From NCBI GenBank assembly GCA_965644315.1, contig CBFFRQ010000062.1:496001-560000 (forward strand): a stretch of 64,000 bases of DNA, in the 5' to 3' direction. How positions within the stretch are numbered: position 1 is the stretch's first letter; every line of letters starts with the position of its first letter. Below the pieces are notes generated by a model. The model ran no database searches. It was not told the origin of the DNA and was given only the letters and a program-made list of their open reading frames with translations. Of the stretch, positions 51,132 to 60,837 are shown piece by piece. This DNA comes from Caecitellus pseudoparvulus (lineage: Eukaryota; Bigyra: Bicosoecida). The translations under genes were made by a program, and so were the position numbers.

Positions 51132-54100
51132 TTACTGTGTCCCGGCGCCCGTTGCGCTTGGGGATCCAGCCGCCAGAGCACTTTCAAGGGCTTGCGCAAG
51201 GTCTGGGGTACTGGGGACCTCCGAGCTCCAATGTGGCGGGAATGCAGGCAGGGCAGCGCGGCAGTGGATCATGGCCGCAGGCTGGAAGGAGTCAGATGCC
51301 GCGGCTACTGCCGCCGCGTCGGCTTCAGCAGCTGCGGACTCGGCGAGGCATGCGTCTTCTAACAGTTGCCGTGCGTCGTTGAAGTGGTTGACGGCGGGAT
51401 TCAACTCGGCAAGCACTCCCTCCAAAATGCTGCGCTTCGCAGGGTGCCCTGGCAAGACCGAGCCCATTGCGTCTCGATACGCAACGCCGTCAAAGAAGAC
51501 ACCCGGCGGAAGCGGCGCGCCTTGGCTGCGCTGTGCCACAAGGCGCTGCTGCGTTGGGCGGGGAATGTCACCAATCGCCCACGTTGGCAGCGTAGCGGGC
51601 ACAGCAGGAGTGGCGGCGTGGAGGGTTGACAGAAAACTGGGCAGTGCCTTGTCCACGTCCACAGGTCCAAGGCATGTGATGGCGATGGACCCTGGCACAT
51701 GGGCGCCAGATGTGCGGGGCGTGCACGCGCCTGCAGCAAAGACTACATCAGGGGCGCTGTCTGCTGGCCACAGGTGAACGCCAGCGCGAGCAGAGCCAGC
51801 CACAGCATACCACACAGGGCTGGGGGCGCCCGAGTCGGAGAAGATGAGGGGCAAGACGGCGTGGATGTGGGTGACAGGAGAGCCAAGTGGCGGTGCCTCG
51901 GTGCCAGCTGGCCACAGGCAGCGCTCAGGCGAGTCAACGCCAGGAGTGTCCACTAGCAGCGCTGACAGCGCGCGCAGTGCCCGGGTCCCGTCAAGAGGAC
52001 GGTGCACACTGACTTCAAGGACAGTCACGTCCCATGCAGCGGGGCAGTCCTTGCTGTCCGGGTGGCATTCTGGCAGAGGCGTCGGCTGCTGCACTGGGAC
52101 TGTTTCAGCGACATCCCTCACCCACTCCAGCGGCAGCGCCAGGTCCCAACCCTGGTGCCCGACGCTGCCATCAATGAGCCCATCCCGCGTGACCCGCTTC
52201 CCGGCAGGATGTGGAATGCTCTGCAGTCGCACGTTGGGGTTGACGTTCGCAAGCCAATCGCGGCCGAGGTCTCGCATCGTGTCCTGTTCAGCCGTCAGCC
52301 CCAAGGCAGCCTGCAGCTTCGCAGCCTTGGCTTCTGCATGCGCTTGCAACGCGACCTGTTCCTGCACCTCGCCGCTGGCTGCGGTGGCGAGGGGCAGAGA
52401 TGGCGTGCTGAAAGGTGAGCCGCCGCCCGCCGCTAGCACCCGTGACAGCGCGCCAGTGCGGGGCACGGGAGGGGGCAGGGCGGCCACTGGCTTGGGAGCA
52501 GGTGCCCTTGCAGGGGCTTTCGCGCTGGGCGGCTGCAGTATGACAGCGTGCTTGGTGGCCGGGTGACACATCCAGGAGCGCACGTCAGCGCGCACCTCCC
52601 CACCACGCGTGGATGTCCACGTGTCGGCCGGGTCCAGCACCGGGACAATGCCTTGCACGACGCACATGGCACGGCCGGGCACGGGCCATGCAGAGTCAGC
52701 GAGTGCCGCACACCGCCGTGCCGCGGGAGGGCCGCACTGCGACGCGATGATGCCTGCGACGAGGCCAGCGTCGGCTTCTGGCGGCAGCACGAGTGCGATG
52801 CGGAGGGGGCGGGGTGGATCGGCGAGTGCGATCCGGATGCCGCTAGGCTCCAAGGCGATGCGAGAGGGCGTTGCTGGCGCGTCAGGCAAGGAAAGGGCGG
52901 TGAGGGCCTGGGAGAGTGCGCTCTGCACAGCAGCTCGAGCGTGGGGCGCGGGGCCCGTTGGCCACGAAGTGCCCCTCGTCGAAACGCAGTGCTGGCCAGT
53001 CAGGGACACAGCAGGGGGCGACAGTGACACGTGGACCACTGCCCAGGCATACTGCTGGCTCGTGGCTCGTGCCATGGCAGCGGCAACGGCGGCGGTGTTG
53101 GCAGCGTTGGGCCCCGCAAGGAGTGAGACACCCACTGGCATAAAAGACGGAAGCACCTCTGTGCTGTGGCCCGTGCTGCTGTCGTGCGAAGCGGGCGTTG
53201 CCGCGGCACACGTGACGTGTACCAGGGCCTGGCAGGCGAGAGTCCTGCTGACGCTGACAAGCGGCGACAACACCGCCCCTGTACTGGCAGCGGCGCGAGG
53301 GTCCAGCGAGGAGCCGCTCAGGAACAGAGGGGAAGCGATCCCAGAAGCTGCAGGTGCGGCAGCACCTGCGCCAGCATTTGGGGAAGCTTCACTAGCTGAT
53401 CGCAGCACCAAGTCTCGAGCTTCTGCAGAGGCTGCCATGCTGGTCGTCCACGCCGGCATGCGGCCTGACAGCGCCCCTCGCACGGGGTGGCTGGCTGGGA
53501 GAACCACACACAGCACGATGGCTGCGGGAGCCGCGCCAGTGCTGCCGAGCCCCAAATCTGCCAGGTCAAACGAGTCGGGCGCAGCGGGGCCTGTGACGGC
53601 GGCAACCGCTCGTGCCAGCGCTGCACTGTGTGCGGGCAACTCAGAAAGCTGCTCGCAGGCACTGGTCAGGTCCGACTGCAGGGCGGATGCCGTGCCGCTC
53701 GTGTGCAACTCCAACGCCAGAACAATGGGGCAGTCTGAGTCGGGGCTGTCTGGCCGGGAGGGTGGCAGACTGTTCCCTGTGCCAAGCAACACTTGCGGCA
53801 GAGTGCGGCCCGCCTCGTCAAAAGCTCGGCCGGTGGACATGTGCGAAGCCAGGCACCCTGCCACGGCGTCCACAACTCGAGCGGCGCGGCCATGAGGTGC
53901 TGCCGGTAGCCCGACCGTTGGCGATGCCGCCGCCAGCCTGGCCAGCAGCTGCCTGTGCTGCCCGGCAGGTGCCGACAGCAGCATGTGCGACAGGTTGCGT
54001 CTGGCCGGTGCTAGGTCTGCGACGCTCAGCATGCGTGCGCCAGTGACATGCCTCTGCATGGACAGCGGCAAGATGCCGAGGGCTGGTGCGTGCAGGCACA

Positions 54101-56069
54101 TGCCGTGCTCGTGCAGAGAGACAGATGCCAGTGCATGCACTGCAGAGTCCAGCACGCCGCCACGATCGTCCAGCGACAGTGCACAGAGCACGGCGTGTGA
54201 ACTGCCACCAACAGTGTCCAGCGGGCGCCCTGATCGGCAGCGCATGGTGCCGGCATCTCCTGCCAAGGCCGCTGCTGCAGTGGGGGGTGGTATGGGGGCA
54301 CCGAGGGCCAACAGCGTGTCGCGTTGGGTTGACGGGCCCCCCATGCACACGGTGATGATCGCATCAGCTGCTTCTGCGACTTCGGCGCCACATAGAAACG
54401 TCGGACTCTGGGGAAGGGTGCTCGTGAGGGTGCTGTGCGTTGCTGCGGCCGCGGCGGTGAGAGTGGCGGTCGGCTCCGCATGGCCAGCTTTCACAGCCCA
54501 CCTGCGCATGCAGGCGCAGGTGCCGGTGGGATTCGCGCACTGGCATTCCTCACTGAGAGCTCGGGAGAACGCATCCCAAGGCACTGCAGCGGCTACCGCC
54601 GCCGGTGTGGCTGCAGGCCCTGGTGGCGGAGTTGCTTTGAAACTGGACGTGGCGCCGCTGCGCGTTACGGCCCGGGCCAGCACAGAAACGGGGCGGGCCA
54701 GCTCCGACGCGGTCGACCAAGTGGGGCAAAGCACGATGCTGTCACACACGCGCAGGGCGCAGCACGCGGCAGGCAAGCGCGGGCATGCGAGCAACGATGC
54801 CGTGACGGCCAGGACGCCGGAGCTGGACGGGGCTTCGCCCAAACTGCCGTCGAATACGACATTTCCATCCGGTGCTGTCAGTACAGCCTGGAACTGTACG
54901 TGTTCATGCGTCATGGGAGTCGGCAGGTCGCATAGAGCAAGCCAGGGCGCTAGCGACTCTTGTAGCGCTGGCTGCTGCAGCGCCCTGCCCACGACCTCTG
55001 CAAAGTCACTGTCAGCGCGGGAGGCACGTGCCACCCCATGCAGGACACTCTCAAGTGCGCTATGGAGGATGTGGCTCACAGCTCTGGCCGCGTTGGCCGC
55101 GGAAAGTGCGTCAGGCCGTGCGGTCAGGATGATCCTGCTGGCAGCACACCCCGACATGGCGTCCCGAACGCCAACACACAGCGCAGACAAGTGGTGCAAA
55201 GGCACATCCATAGCACAAGATGCTTCTATCAGGTTGCCAGACGTGGTTATGCCCTGCAGCCAGGTGAGGTTGTTCGCTTCCGCCCGACTGTGAGCTTCCC
55301 ACGCCATTCCCTGCAGCTCAGCAAAGGTGAGCAGGCTGCTGAAGGCAGTGGACACAGGGAGGTCGTTGCGAGAGTGGGGAGCCATGTCAGCAAGCGGGCC
55401 GAGGCTGCTGGTCCACGCGTGCAGGAATGCAGGCAGTGCCTGTGCCCACAGCCAAGCGGCCCATGCGGCATCTGGCAGCCGCAGAGCAGCTGAAGCAGCC
55501 TGGGAGCCGTCCAAAACGTCATGCAACTGTGTGAAGAACCCACTGGCTCCCATTTCCTGCAGAGCTGACGCCTGCACAAGGGGCCAGGTCTCCGGCGCAC
55601 TGTCTGGTCCAAGCGGCAACTGGCGAGGTCTGGCACCGGAGCCAGCAGGAAGGGGCGTGAGCACTCGAAGGACGCCATGACACTGCGTCCTCAGGCGAGC
55701 CATGGTAGCCATGAAGTGTTTCACTTTGAACGCCTCCAGCTCATCGCCGTTGGGGGACTGGTCACACAGAAGCCCGCTCTCCCACACCAGCCGGCTGCCG
55801 TTGCCGCCCGACAACGGCAGGCGCTCTTGGGAGTACAGGAAAAGGTGCGGGCGAGGAATCAAGCTAAGCACAGCAAACGCAGCATCACCTTCAGAGCTCA
55901 GCGAGAAGGCTTGGCGCTTGCCGCCATTGCTCCCCAGCAGCAGTCCCATCAGCTGCTGCATTGGCAGTGTGAAACGCCCGTCAACGCCAGGCAGGATGAG
56001 CAAGCAATGGCTACTCTGTGCGTGCACCGACGCGCACACGGCGTCCAATACAGCAACCTCTCTAGACAT
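51132..56069 (-). CDS. DNAAF9: DNAAF9 / Shulin-like outer dynein arm packaging factor
   Basis: Homologue of human DNAAF9 (C20orf194) and Tetrahymena Shulin, the cytoplasmic factor that holds outer dynein arms in a closed inactive form for delivery to cilia. One exon, 1645 residues, clearly longer than the human protein (about 1180). Seen: ILPGVDGRFTLPMQQL near the start, the block WPLVQASALQEMGASGFFTQ about residue 160, FQAVLTAPDGNVVFDGSL in the middle, and the end LPPGVFFDGVAYRDAMG followed by NPAVNHFND, each matching the family in order. The central 900 residues are Ala/Ser/Pro-rich and poorly conserved. Recognised from memory of the family, not by search. Convergent with the F-box-like gene, stops about 105 bp apart. 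Confidence 0.8.
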   Translation of the reverse strand: MSREVAVLDAVCASVHAQSSHCLLILPGVDGRFTLPMQQLMGLLLGSNGGKRQAFSLSSEGDAAFAVLSLIPRPHLFLYSQERLPLSGGNGSRLVWESGLLCDQSPNGDELEAFKVKHFMATMARLRTQCHGVLRVLTPLPAGSGARPRQLPLGPDSAPETWPLVQASALQEMGASGFFTQLHDVLDGSQAASAALRLPDAAWAAWLWAQALPAFLHAWTSSLGPLADMAPHSRNDLPVSTAFSSLLTFAELQGMAWEAHSRAEANNLTWLQGITTSGNLIEASCAMDVPLHHLSALCVGVRDAMSGCAASRIILTARPDALSAANAARAVSHILHSALESVLHGVARASRADSDFAEVVGRALQQPALQESLAPWLALCDLPTPMTHEHVQFQAVLTAPDGNVVFDGSLGEAPSSSGVLAVTASLLACPRLPAACCALRVCDSIVLCPTWSTASELARPVSVLARAVTRSGATSSFKATPPPGPAATPAAVAAAVPWDAFSRALSEECQCANPTGTCACMRRWAVKAGHAEPTATLTAAAAATHSTLTSTLPQSPTFLCGAEVAEAADAIITVCMGGPSTQRDTLLALGAPIPPPTAAAALAGDAGTMRCRSGRPLDTVGGSSHAVLCALSLDDRGGVLDSAVHALASVSLHEHGMCLHAPALGILPLSMQRHVTGARMLSVADLAPARRNLSHMLLSAPAGQHRQLLARLAAASPTVGLPAAPHGRAARVVDAVAGCLASHMSTGRAFDEAGRTLPQVLLGTGNSLPPSRPDSPDSDCPIVLALELHTSGTASALQSDLTSACEQLSELPAHSAALARAVAAVTGPAAPDSFDLADLGLGSTGAAPAAIVLCVVLPASHPVRGALSGRMPAWTTSMAASAEARDLVLRSASEASPNAGAGAAAPAASGIASPLFLSGSSLDPRAAASTGAVLSPLVSVSRTLACQALVHVTCAAATPASHDSSTGHSTEVLPSFMPVGVSLLAGPNAANTAAVAAAMARATSQQYAWAVVHVSLSPPAVSLTGQHCVSTRGTSWPTGPAPHARAAVQSALSQALTALSLPDAPATPSRIALEPSGIRIALADPPRPLRIALVLPPEADAGLVAGIIASQCGPPAARRCAALADSAWPVPGRAMCVVQGIVPVLDPADTWTSTRGGEVRADVRSWMCHPATKHAVILQPPSAKAPARAPAPKPVAALPPPVPRTGALSRVLAAGGGSPFSTPSLPLATAASGEVQEQVALQAHAEAKAAKLQAALGLTAEQDTMRDLGRDWLANVNPNVRLQSIPHPAGKRVTRDGLIDGSVGHQGWDLALPLEWVRDVAETVPVQQPTPLPECHPDSKDCPAAWDVTVLEVSVHRPLDGTRALRALSALLVDTPGVDSPERCLWPAGTEAPPLGSPVTHIHAVLPLIFSDSGAPSPVWYAVAGSARAGVHLWPADSAPDVVFAAGACTPRTSGAHVPGSIAITCLGPVDVDKALPSFLSTLHAATPAVPATLPTWAIGDIPRPTQQRLVAQRSQGAPLPPGVFFDGVAYRDAMGSVLPGHPAKRSILEGVLAELNPAVNHFNDARQLLEDACLAESAAAEADAAAVAAASDSFQPAAMIHCRAALPAFPPHWSSEVPSTPDLAQALESALAAGSPSATGAGTQ

Positions 56070-56475
56070 GCTTTGCTGGTCGCAGCTGCTGCCTTTCGCC
56101 TCTGTCCGAACAACTTGGCCTGCTCAAGCCTGAGGCCAGTGGCATGAAACTCGCCGCTAGCGGCGCACTGAAGCGCTTGCAAATCCGCCAAGCAGCTGCA
56201 AGGCGACGAGAGGAAGGAGTGGAGCATACCGATATTTAGATTTGTATTCCACGGCTTCAGATAAATTATGTCAACGCTCAAGGCCCTTGCTTTTGGAGGA
56301 GACGGCGCGGAAGTGCAATTGCAGAGCCGGCGTTTCACGTTGGCAAGCCGTGCATTCAGCTGACCTCGTCAATTCCCCAATACACGTCCAACTTTGCCGC
56401 TACACTGTGCCCCAGTACAGCAAGGTCATTGGACTGCTGTGGCCCAAGTCAGCTGGTTCACGCGCCCTGTGCATC
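56070..56475. other. Divergent intergenic region at a composition change
   Basis: About 400 bp between the DNAAF9 start and the kinase-like gene; noticeably richer in A and T than sequence to the left. The kinase-like frame stays open back to 56242 but without an ATG until 56476. Confidence 0.5.
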
Positions 56476-59400
56476 ATGGCAGCGGCAGCACCTTCTGCAA
56501 CCGACGCCGTGGCAAGCGTTGTTGAACATCCTGGAGCCAACTTACAGCAGTATGAGACGGCTGAGCAACTACTGCAAGAGTGCAGGAACCTCATGCACGA
56601 AGTTCTGATCCGGTACGAGCACCTCCTTGATGAAGACTCGCCCAAAGGCAGGTTTCTAGGGAAGCTGTACGAGTTTCGGGAAGCACTTGACACAAAGCCC
56701 AAGGAGCATGACAAGTTCCCGCGAGACTTGAGCTCAATTAGAGCTACTCTTTTCGAGCATGTTGCTGCCACCACACGGGACTCTGATGTGTTTGATTTCC
56801 TCGGAAAGACGAACGCCTCCTCAAGCGAGGTTGCCGAGTGCTGCCGAAGCGTCATCGAGCTCTGCAATGATCTGCTCGAGCACAACCTGGAGCTGGCAGA
56901 AGGAGGGATGTTGGGAAAGGATATCCTAAATGGCGGATCTGACTTGGTTGAAGGGCTGAAGCAACTCAACGAAGATCGGAGGATTGCCCAGCTTAGAGCA
57001 CTGAAAGAGCTTGTCACAAGCGCTCGAGGCATCTTCAACGAGGACCTCAGGGCCTGGCTCACGGCACTGAAACAAAGCGCGGCTTTCTTTCAGCAAGAAG
57101 GTATGGCAAGCATCCGTAGTGAGTCTTCCGCTGGGGCTGCGAGCCCCACCGAGTGCCTCGTTGACGACGCCGCGTTCGGCGCGCTCGACGTGCCAACTTC
57201 TTCGTGTGGGGAAGCGGGGCACCCGCTCTTCCCGCTAATCCAAGCGTGCAAAGCTGCGTGCCTGCTCACCGGTGCCCCTCTTCAGATCTCCGACGACCTT
57301 TTGCAAGGAGTCAACCAGCTTCTGAAGTTCATGCGCGATGTCACCCAGAGTCCAGGAGAGCCAGCCCCTGCACTCTCCACTGTGACTGAATTCGTCACAA
57401 TGGTGGAAATGTGGCTTGATCAGAACTTGCCCCAGGGTGGAGGTCCCGCAAAAGCCTTTGGTCGTCCGAACTTAGGTGGGATCGCAAGCCTCGGCAGAGA
57501 CTGCGCATTGCTGCTCGAGAGCGAGAGCTTCGACTCACCCACTCCAAGCCAAGACTCTTGGCCAGCTCTGCCCTTCTCAGAATTTGAAGCACAGGATGCC
57601 GGGCAACAGAAAACGATGCGGCATGTTCTACGGCTGTATAGCAACTTGAAGTGCGTCTTCCCACAGGGCTGCCAGCGCAGTGAAGGTGCCATTGAGCAAG
57701 GTGACCAGAACCTGCCGTCATCTCGGACTCCAGAACATGTGAAGGGCACCTGGTGCACACTTTCAGAGGAAGGAGTCCCTCAGGATGTGTGGAAAGTGTT
57801 TGAGCTGGGAAAAAGGCACAGGAACTTCCAGGGTTACTGCGTGAACCTAAAGGGCATCCTCAAGCAAGTCTCCCGTGAGGCGTTCTTGACAAAGCAAGTG
57901 CTCAGCTGCCGAGGACAGTTCGGATTGAAACGGGAGGTGGACTTGGAAATGACAGCGTTTCCAGAGTTTCACGAAGCAAGGGCGTCCACGAAGCTTGGGT
58001 TCAAGTTCATCACCCCCTACATCCATGGACTCAGCCTGGAGAACCTGAGACAACTTCCCCTCTGGGCCAGTGTGCCCATCGAAACGAAGCTGAAGTTGTG
58101 CGGCATGGCTTTGGATGAAGTCGCTGCACTGCACAGCTCCGGGACGTGCCACTTGGACCTGAAGCCAGCCAACATGATACTCAACCTGGCGCTGGGAGGT
58201 GAAGTGCTGGATGCTGTACTTGACTTGAGCCTCGACCCCACCCAAGGGTTGCAAAGGGTGGGCGACTTGACGCTTGAAGAGATCGAGAGTGAGCTCTTGA
58301 CAGCCATTGTGGCGCAGGTGCACAGTGGAGCAGCTCGCGTGTGCATCATTGATTGCGAAGGCTGCATGGTGGCAACATCTGATGGCCAGTCTGTGAGGCA
58401 GGTAGTCCAGACCTTCTCATTATCGAAGAACCTGAAGGTGTTGGGGACTGCAGCATTCACCCCGCCTGAGATTGCGAATCCCAAAGACCCCGACTTCAAA
58501 CACCTTTCCATGGGGGACGTCATGGCTTGGGACCTGTGGAGCATGGCCTGTCTTGCCCTCGCAATGCTTGGCTTCGACCTGCCATCGAGCGGCTTAGAAG
58601 GCGTTAAACATAGTGGGATTTTGGCACAGCTGGGAGAGGAAGGTGACACAGCGCCACTGGCCTTGCTACGTGAAGATGGAGGCTTGCCGTCTGATGACGT
58701 GTCAAAGTTTCTGAGAGCTTCTGGGCTCGGGGGCGTTGTGCGGAAGCTCCTTGACCCAGACTTCAGCAATCGCCTTCTGTCTGAAAGACGGGAAAGGGAA
58801 ACCTCAGGCGAAGCTGCTGACGCATGTGCAGGGGATGGCAGCTCACGGCCGGAATTTCCCCGCTCCATGTGGGGGATCGCAACCAAGCAAGCAAGTGCTG
58901 CGTTTCTCGAAGCTGCCGAGCGCGTTGGAGCACGGCCGGGCTCAAGGCATGCTTTGGTACAGGAGTTGCCATGTGAGAAGGGCTGTGTGTACCTTGCCTT
59001 CAAACAAGTTGTGGAAGCAGGGCAGGTCCCACCGCGGTGTGTACTTCCTCTGAGCGAAGAGGTGCTGGCTTTGCCCGTGTTTTTACGCCTGCTGGAGGGT
59101 AAGGTGACAGAGAAGAGCCCGGGGCGAGTTGTCGACCTCAGGGCAGTGGTTGGGCCGTGCCAAAGCACACAAGGATGGGCCAGCGTGGACGTCTGCCATG
59201 CGCTGGCGAAAGTGCTGGAGGCCATGGGAGTGCCGGATGCAGGTGCAGGGGACGCCAGTCCGTCAGATGAAAGTCAACCAACCATGCTTTCACTTTTAGT
59301 GGTTTCAGAACTTGTGAAGGATCTCCGCTACCATGGCAATGAGGAAGTTTGGGGACGGATTCGCGAGGTTATCACGAACGATTCCCTGGCGGTTCTTGAC

Positions 59401-60450
59401 TCAGCTTGCGGCAGTCGAAGCGCTGACGCAGTGCTGAGCCCCGGCGGTGCGGCAACTCGCACGTTTAAATGGTCATACCCACAGTCAGGCAAGTCGACAA
59501 ACCTGCTGCTGCGTCTGCTGCAAGCGACAGTCGATGCAATTGCTGGTGCAGACATGCACGCGGGCTCTGAGCCTGGCCTCCTCGAGAAGGTGAAGGAGTT
59601 CTTGAACGTAGCCCTCTTGAACCCGGCAGCAGTCCAAGAACTGGTGGGTGGGGTGCGATCTGAGAGTGTCGCGTCTGAAGTGGTGGCTGCTTCAGAGGCT
59701 CTGAAGGACCTTTCTGACTATCCAGGCATTGTAGCAGTTGCAACAGACATCACGCGTGCATTCCAGGCCCAAGCTATTACGCTGGAAAGCTGCTGCCGAA
59801 GCATCTTGGAAGGGGAGGCAGACTCCAAGGCTGCTCTTCAGCAGCTGGAACAGTTGAGCGAGGGAAGTGCGCCTGAAGTGTGTGGTATTGCCACCGCGAG
59901 CGGCGAAGCAAAGAAACCGGCGAGGCAAAACGCACGCGGCGACCTTGTGCAGTTGGTCAAACGCTGCTTGCTGGGTCAGGATCAGTGCGACGCGTGGGAC
60001 AAACTCAAACAGGACAGAGATCGACTGTTGCGGGCACTCCGCGTGCTGGAGAAACCCAAGCAGATGGACATTGAATGGCTGCTTCTGGCTGCCGTGTGCA
60101 AGTGGTGCAAGGAGCTTGGAGATGGCGACTCCGCGGAGCTTCTAGAAGCTGTGTGGGAAGCTGTGGACTCATGCTTGGAAGCCGAGACTTCTGTTGAAGT
60201 GCCAGTGGCCCCGATTAAGTACCTGCTGACTGCCAGAGTTGAGTTGGAGCGTGACGTCTGCGTTGATCTCGAAGCGCTCATGGAAAGCCGGGCAGGGAAA
60301 CTCGCCCTGGCCATCTTCGCCTCCGGGGATGGGGCAGCAGTCGACGAGACCTTTGCGCTGCTGCTCCATCCACTGGAGACAAAACTGCAAGCTGGCTGTG
60401 AGAGTGTGGAAGAGTTGGAGAAAGAGCTTGCCGATGCGAAAGCAGCCTAG
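56476..60450 (+). CDS. Large protein with a divergent protein kinase-like domain
   Basis: 1324 residues, one exon, start at MAAAAPSATDAVASV. A kinase-like fold lies around residues 440-720: catalytic loop HLDLKPANMIL near 558 (HLD for HRD, with the aspartate, lysine and asparagine kept), IIDCEG near 621 (DCE for DFG, metal-binding aspartate kept), TPPEIANP in place of APE near 660, and DLWSMACLALAMLGF. Preceding strands ILKQVSREAF and KREVDLEMTAFPEF could supply the ATP lysine and helix-C glutamate, but I see no clear glycine-rich loop. The N-terminal 430 and C-terminal 600 residues are helical with no known domain. Codon use is less GC-biased than in neighbours. Active kinase or pseudokinase cannot be decided by eye. 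Confidence 0.65.
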   Translation: MAAAAPSATDAVASVVEHPGANLQQYETAEQLLQECRNLMHEVLIRYEHLLDEDSPKGRFLGKLYEFREALDTKPKEHDKFPRDLSSIRATLFEHVAATTRDSDVFDFLGKTNASSSEVAECCRSVIELCNDLLEHNLELAEGGMLGKDILNGGSDLVEGLKQLNEDRRIAQLRALKELVTSARGIFNEDLRAWLTALKQSAAFFQQEGMASIRSESSAGAASPTECLVDDAAFGALDVPTSSCGEAGHPLFPLIQACKAACLLTGAPLQISDDLLQGVNQLLKFMRDVTQSPGEPAPALSTVTEFVTMVEMWLDQNLPQGGGPAKAFGRPNLGGIASLGRDCALLLESESFDSPTPSQDSWPALPFSEFEAQDAGQQKTMRHVLRLYSNLKCVFPQGCQRSEGAIEQGDQNLPSSRTPEHVKGTWCTLSEEGVPQDVWKVFELGKRHRNFQGYCVNLKGILKQVSREAFLTKQVLSCRGQFGLKREVDLEMTAFPEFHEARASTKLGFKFITPYIHGLSLENLRQLPLWASVPIETKLKLCGMALDEVAALHSSGTCHLDLKPANMILNLALGGEVLDAVLDLSLDPTQGLQRVGDLTLEEIESELLTAIVAQVHSGAARVCIIDCEGCMVATSDGQSVRQVVQTFSLSKNLKVLGTAAFTPPEIANPKDPDFKHLSMGDVMAWDLWSMACLALAMLGFDLPSSGLEGVKHSGILAQLGEEGDTAPLALLREDGGLPSDDVSKFLRASGLGGVVRKLLDPDFSNRLLSERRERETSGEAADACAGDGSSRPEFPRSMWGIATKQASAAFLEAAERVGARPGSRHALVQELPCEKGCVYLAFKQVVEAGQVPPRCVLPLSEEVLALPVFLRLLEGKVTEKSPGRVVDLRAVVGPCQSTQGWASVDVCHALAKVLEAMGVPDAGAGDASPSDESQPTMLSLLVVSELVKDLRYHGNEEVWGRIREVITNDSLAVLDSACGSRSADAVLSPGGAATRTFKWSYPQSGKSTNLLLRLLQATVDAIAGADMHAGSEPGLLEKVKEFLNVALLNPAAVQELVGGVRSESVASEVVAASEALKDLSDYPGIVAVATDITRAFQAQAITLESCCRSILEGEADSKAALQQLEQLSEGSAPEVCGIATASGEAKKPARQNARGDLVQLVKRCLLGQDQCDAWDKLKQDRDRLLRALRVLEKPKQMDIEWLLLAAVCKWCKELGDGDSAELLEAVWEAVDSCLEAETSVEVPVAPIKYLLTARVELERDVCVDLEALMESRAGKLALAIFASGDGAAVDETFALLLHPLETKLQAGCESVEELEKELADAKAA

Positions 60451-60837
60451 GCTGCAGGATGCCACAGAGGGAAGAGCGTCGCAATGCAGTTTGAGGATTT
60501 CCAAGGGAAGGTTGCTGCCAGGGCAGGCTTACGATTTGCCTCAGATCAGTTGCTTGTTTTCACCTGCACTCCTCTCACCGAATCAGGAACTGGTTCCACG
60601 CCACAGAAAGGGCTTTGAAGTTGTCCTCCAGCTGTGGATGAGGAGATGCCCATCATTCAACCAACTGGACAGCCTTTTACTCATTCAAACTTACCAATTC
60701 TAGCTTCCACTGAGTCGCCATCGCAAGTTGGGAGCTTTGCTTGTCCATCGCACTGCCAGCATGCATAGAATCTCGGCTCGGGCTTTGAATCCGAAGAGAA
60801 GCCAGGCCAGGCACCCCATGAAGGTGGCCCTTCAACC
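60451..60837. other. Convergent intergenic region
   Basis: About 390 bp between the stops of the kinase-like and multipass genes. An 84-codon minus-strand frame (60681-60935) overlaps it but shows no conserved feature. If the GTAGGG at the 3' end of the next gene is a real splice donor, a last exon could lie here. Confidence 0.4.
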
